Source: Treponema sp. (lineage in GTDB: Bacteria > Spirochaetota > Spirochaetia > Treponematales > Breznakiellaceae). Taken from it: DNA of 8,529 nt. Position 1 is the stretch's first letter, and every line of letters starts with the position of its first letter. The notes under the pieces are model-generated. The model made no database searches and had not been told where the DNA came from. It was given only the letters and a program-made list of their open reading frames with translations. Positions 5,908-8,529 of the stretch are shown one piece after another. The position numbers and the translations under genes are program-made. The stretch lies in NCBI GenBank assembly GCA_031280065.1, contig JAITHH010000135.1, positions 1-8,529 of the forward strand. Direction: 5' to 3'.

Positions 5908-7851
5908 TCACGGATCACGAGAGGCGGATAAAAACGCGATAAGGCGCTCATACAACTGAATACGGGCCTGGGAAACCGCGTCAATGTACGCGCTGTTGCT
6001 TAACACGATCCGCTCGCCGAAACTCGTAACCGTGCGTATCTTCGGCATATCCACAAAACGCAGCGGCGTGATCAGCGCAAGGTAATGGGCGGGAATATAG
6101 CCCGCGTTAAACTTGAAAGCCGTCAGACCCGACCAGCGCAGGCTGCGGATTTTATACTTGAGTTCCCGCACGGTTACTTTTTCCGCGTCCGCTGCCGGGT
6201 TATAGCAGCGCCGGATTTCATCGCAATCTTCGGCGTAAGAGGATATGTCAAACGAGGGGAAGTGATCGGAGCGCGTTCCATCGGTCAGAAACAGCGCGGC
6301 GTCCGTATCAGCCATGTCCCGTATGATGAGATAGCGCCTGGCCGCGGCGATGCTGTATTGAAACAGCGCCTTGTCGTTCTTCACGAATTTTTCCATAAGG
6401 CGGCGGGTGAAACTTTCAGACAAGCCGTCCAAGGCGTTTTCGGGAACGGACAGGGTGGCGAAAAACAATTTGGGCGGGCCGGTTCTTCCGGGCAGATAAT
6501 CACGCTTGAGGTAGGTCCACATTTCCACCGGGTGGATTTTAAGAACGCAGGATTCGCCGCGCCAGCTTACGCGGAAATCGCAATCGCCTTCCAGGATGTT
6601 GAAATTGGGAATTTCATAGCGCCAGTCCGCTTCACGCTCCCCGCCGGTCCACGAATAACCCCGGTAGTATTTGTCAGGTGAATGTCCCCGTTCTCCCCGC
6701 GCACTATCGCTGTCAGGCGCGGCGTCTTTGAGGAACGCGCCTGCTTCCAGCAGGAGCGGCGCGGTTTGGAACTGCCACCCGCCGCCGAAAATTGGCTTGG
6801 TCCAATAGCCCGCTTCGCCCGCTTGGTTCAGGCCCGCGATACGCAGTTCCCGCGCCCCGTTTCCGCGCCCGTTTTGCAGAATGGTGATATGGCGGGTAAG
6901 CGCCGCTTTACCGGCAAGGGGGACGCGGGGCTGGGGCCGCCAGTCCTCGGCGGGCAGAGCCCACTCGTTCAAGTTGGAAAAATAATTGTCTCCGGGCAGG
7001 TCTGACTGGTAGTATTTGTACGTATACTTGAACCACATGGGGTCGCAGCCGGTGGTATCGAAGTCTGCAAGGCGGGTGTACATCTCCCCGGCTTCGTTGA
7101 TCACGAACATAGTTGAGGCGCTTGCCGAGAGCGAGGCTGCCTTGAACGCGCCCCGTTCAGGGCCGATGAAGTTCCGGGAAAAATCAAGGGGGAGGCCCGT
7201 ATCGGCGTAACAGATTTCCTGTCCGTCTTCCAGCAGCGCATAAATGGTAACGATCTCCATGGTGCCGTTGTGGTGCTGGTTTCCAAAGGGGTCTTCGTAG
7301 TACAGCACATGGGAATTGCGTTTCCCCATTACCCATGAAATGTTGTTTGCAAGGCGCCTGTCAAGAAAAAGCCGCTCTTTGCCAGGCCAGCCGTAGGTTT
7401 CAAGCCAGACATTGCTTTTGTGCGCGATGGTCTGATCAAAACAGTAGCGGTAAAAAACGCCTTCGGAGGAAAGGGCGATAAGCTCGTCCGCGTCGGCGGA
7501 TATTTCCGCAACGGCACTTCCTTTGCGCGGAAGGCCGGTCTTTTCAAAGAGCGTCCATTCCCTTGGTTTCTTTTCGCGGTCAATGCTTTTATACCAGATG
7601 CGCCCCTCGTGGAGCATATAATAATGATACGAATTAAAGGTTTGCGTTCTGGTTTTGATATACACCGCTTCGGGAAAAACACCGTTGATATTTTCGCTGT
7701 TATACAGTTTGCCGGAAAAGAGCGGCCCGGTTCTCTCCGCATAATCATTGGAGCCGAGGTAGATCGCTTTTGACAGGGCGCATGAGTTAATGAAAACTGA
7801 AACCAGAAAAAGCGCGATAACGGTAACTTTCGTGTTCATTGCTTTTTTCAT
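5908..7851 (-). CDS. Large lipoprotein of unknown function
   Basis: The 647-residue product starts with a short basic stretch, a hydrophobic core (9-20) and FINSC, giving a probable lipidated Cys24; Asn at -2 is unusual but tolerated in the relaxed spirochaete lipobox. The mature protein should be anchored to a membrane, probably facing the periplasm or cell surface. No catalytic motif is recognised. Residues about 113-135, 236-262 and 318-350 share a strand pattern around IxADxDELIALSSEGVFYR, LSASxSTMFVINEAGEMYTR and HITILQNGRGNGARELRIAGLN, suggesting a beta-propeller-like N-terminal half; this is tentative. The C-terminal part (about 420-647) is mixed alpha/beta and ends in a helical stretch. 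Two starts are possible (7851 and MNTK at 7839); neither has a good Shine-Dalgarno sequence. It runs in the same direction as the beta-helix gene, which suggests related surface roles but does not prove it. Confidence 0.8.
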   Translation of the reverse strand: MKKAMNTKVTVIALFLVSVFINSCALSKAIYLGSNDYAERTGPLFSGKLYNSENINGVFPEAVYIKTRTQTFNSYHYYMLHEGRIWYKSIDREKKPREWTLFEKTGLPRKGSAVAEISADADELIALSSEGVFYRYCFDQTIAHKSNVWLETYGWPGKERLFLDRRLANNISWVMGKRNSHVLYYEDPFGNQHHNGTMEIVTIYALLEDGQEICYADTGLPLDFSRNFIGPERGAFKAASLSASASTMFVINEAGEMYTRLADFDTTGCDPMWFKYTYKYYQSDLPGDNYFSNLNEWALPAEDWRPQPRVPLAGKAALTRHITILQNGRGNGARELRIAGLNQAGEAGYWTKPIFGGGWQFQTAPLLLEAGAFLKDAAPDSDSARGERGHSPDKYYRGYSWTGGEREADWRYEIPNFNILEGDCDFRVSWRGESCVLKIHPVEMWTYLKRDYLPGRTGPPKLFFATLSVPENALDGLSESFTRRLMEKFVKNDKALFQYSIAAARRYLIIRDMADTDAALFLTDGTRSDHFPSFDISSYAEDCDEIRRCYNPAADAEKVTVRELKYKIRSLRWSGLTAFKFNAGYIPAHYLALITPLRFVDMPKIRTVTSFGERIVLSNSAYIDAVSQARIQLYERLIAFLSASRDP

Positions 7852-8219
7852 TTCAGATATTTTTAATATGGCCCGCAGTTGTTATGTAATGTTAAAAAAT
7901 TGTTAAGGAATTATTAAATCATACAAATTTGTTTTTAAAAATGACAGCATGGTATACGGCCCTTGGGCTGTCGCGTGTGCGTTCTTCCCCTTGCTGTAAT
8001 AAGGGCAGGAAACTGGGCTTGAAAACGGCTTAGCCCGGCAGTACTATGATAAAGATGATAGAACAAGCAACTATAGAAGCAATTATAGCCGGTAAAAACG
8101 ATTTTTTCAGGGGAATACCGCCTGCTATTCAATAGACAATTCGGGCATGCAATTCTTTGAAGCGCCAATCGGGATAACCGGCTGTTTGGCTGTCATCAAT
8201 TTCAACGGAGGATAAAACA
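7852..8219. other. AT-rich intergenic stretch with coding-like remnants
   Basis: No intact recognisable gene is visible. The part next to the lipoprotein gene (7852-7945) is very AT-rich and may hold its promoter, but no box pair stands out. Further right, short open frames on the plus strand look coding-like without completing a gene: a 29-codon frame starting MIKMIEQATIEAIIAGKND (8046-8135), and a different frame reading MQFFEAPIGITGCLAVINF from 8147 to a TAA at 8213-8215. That TAA lies immediately after a GGAGG that serves the next start. A frame-shifted relic of a gene is possible; no family is recognised. Confidence 0.35.
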
Positions 8220-8279
8220 GTGATAATAAATGTAAGTAATTTTGGTGATATTCTTACTAAATTTTTCATAAGTATTACC
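8220..8279 (+). pseudogene. Start of a small gene apparently interrupted by an IS630-type element
   Basis: GGAGG (8207-8211) lies 8 nt before a GTG at 8220, opening a frame that reads MIINVSNFGDILTKFF. The frame stays open to 8453, but from about 8283 it is the antisense of a transposase gene, so only the first 15-20 codons are likely native. The beginning resembles Phd/YefM-type antitoxins, which often start with MIINVSEF-like sequence; this likeness rests on few residues and is tentative. The end given is the last base before the transposase stop; the true IS boundary is not identified. Confidence 0.3.
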
Positions 8280-8529
8280 TCAAATATATTGCAAGGATGG
8301 TTTTTTGAAAAAGGCCGATATGATTGCAGGCTTGTGCATCAAGGCATACAAGGCTTCTTTCACCACTTTGAAAAATTGGTCCGGTCCGGCGATTATCTTT
8401 TTCCCAATTACGTGATGTTTTACATACGACCATACCGTTTCATCAGGATTTAATTCAGGTGAATATCCGGGAAGATAATACAACTGTAATTTCCCGCCGG
8501 TAGACGCGACGAATTCTTTTACTTTCTTG
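8280..8529 (-). CDS. IS630-family transposase, C-terminal part (runs off the window)
   Basis: The minus-strand frame is open from the right edge to a TGA at 8280-8282, giving about 82 residues of C-terminus. It reads KEFVASTGGKLQLYYLPGYS and continues with PELNPDETVWSYVK, the hallmark of DDE_3/IS630-type transposases; the Glu of NPDE is the last residue of the DDE triad. The first part, with the two catalytic Asp residues, lies outside the window. The TTG at 8483 is not the true start because the homology continues upstream of it. The element belongs to the IS630/Tc1/mariner superfamily, which normally inserts at TA. No terminal inverted repeat could be matched because the other end is missing. 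Confidence 0.88.
   Translation of the reverse strand, partial: KKVKEFVASTGGKLQLYYLPGYSPELNPDETVWSYVKHHVIGKKIIAGPDQFFKVVKEALYALMHKPAIISAFFKKPSLQYI

Noticed and set aside
6085..6681. 198-codon open frame opposite the lipoprotein gene
   Set aside because: The lipoprotein frame is far longer and has a credible lipobox; the antisense frame shows no domain.
7935..8168. 77-codon leftward open frame starting MALQRIACPNC
   Set aside because: It has no recognisable domain or ribosome binding site and overlaps other equally weak frames; kept only as unassigned sequence.
8280..8453. Continuation of the GTG-initiated frame as a 77-residue protein
   Set aside because: From about 8283 it is antisense to conserved transposase sequence, so the translation there is not a native protein.

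Overview
The window looks like part of a spirochaete chromosome, most likely a Treponema-type gut bacterium. This rests on three things: a beta-helix protein built from GGGVYV / FTM.GG.I..N repeats, a large lipoprotein with a relaxed lipobox, and an IS630-type transposase beside AT-rich sequence. The taxonomic call is inference; no rRNA or other marker gene is present.

The left half (1-4078) is GC-rich and metabolic. A fructokinase-like PfkB sugar kinase runs leftward (953 to 3). A sorbitol/xylitol-type zinc dehydrogenase (1104-2156), a YcdX-type PHP metal-dependent phosphatase (2195-2932) and a membrane-anchored family 2 glycosyltransferase (2942-4078) run rightward as a probable operon. Polyol dehydrogenase and fructokinase make a coherent pair: sorbitol to fructose to fructose-6-phosphate. 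Their divergent promoters appear to lie on top of each other within about 33 bp, and the kinase transcript may be leaderless. The dehydrogenase leader is packed with GC-rich hairpins up to its strong ribosome binding site.

The middle (4079-4446) is non-coding and repeat-rich. It starts with an exact, inverted copy of a 31-bp hairpin sequence that also lies in the dehydrogenase leader, so the rightward operon is bracketed by inverted repeats. It continues with two perfect stem-loops and a 186-bp palindromic element that has 16-bp perfect ends and 9-10-bp periodic GAT units. It closes with a GC hairpin and T-run, a likely rightward terminator.

The right half (4447-7851) holds two leftward genes: a 448-aa right-handed beta-helix repeat protein without a visible secretion signal, and a 647-aa lipoprotein of unknown function. 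The last stretch (7852-8529) is AT-rich. It has degraded or unassigned coding-like sequence, a GTG start with a good ribosome binding site for a short open frame that seems to be interrupted, and the C-terminal end of an IS630-family transposase running off the right edge.

No CRISPR array, rRNA or tRNA gene, or obvious novel defence system is visible. The most unusual signals are regulatory and repetitive: the superposed divergent promoters, the hairpin leader with alternative pairing, the inverted repeats around the operon and the composite palindromic element.
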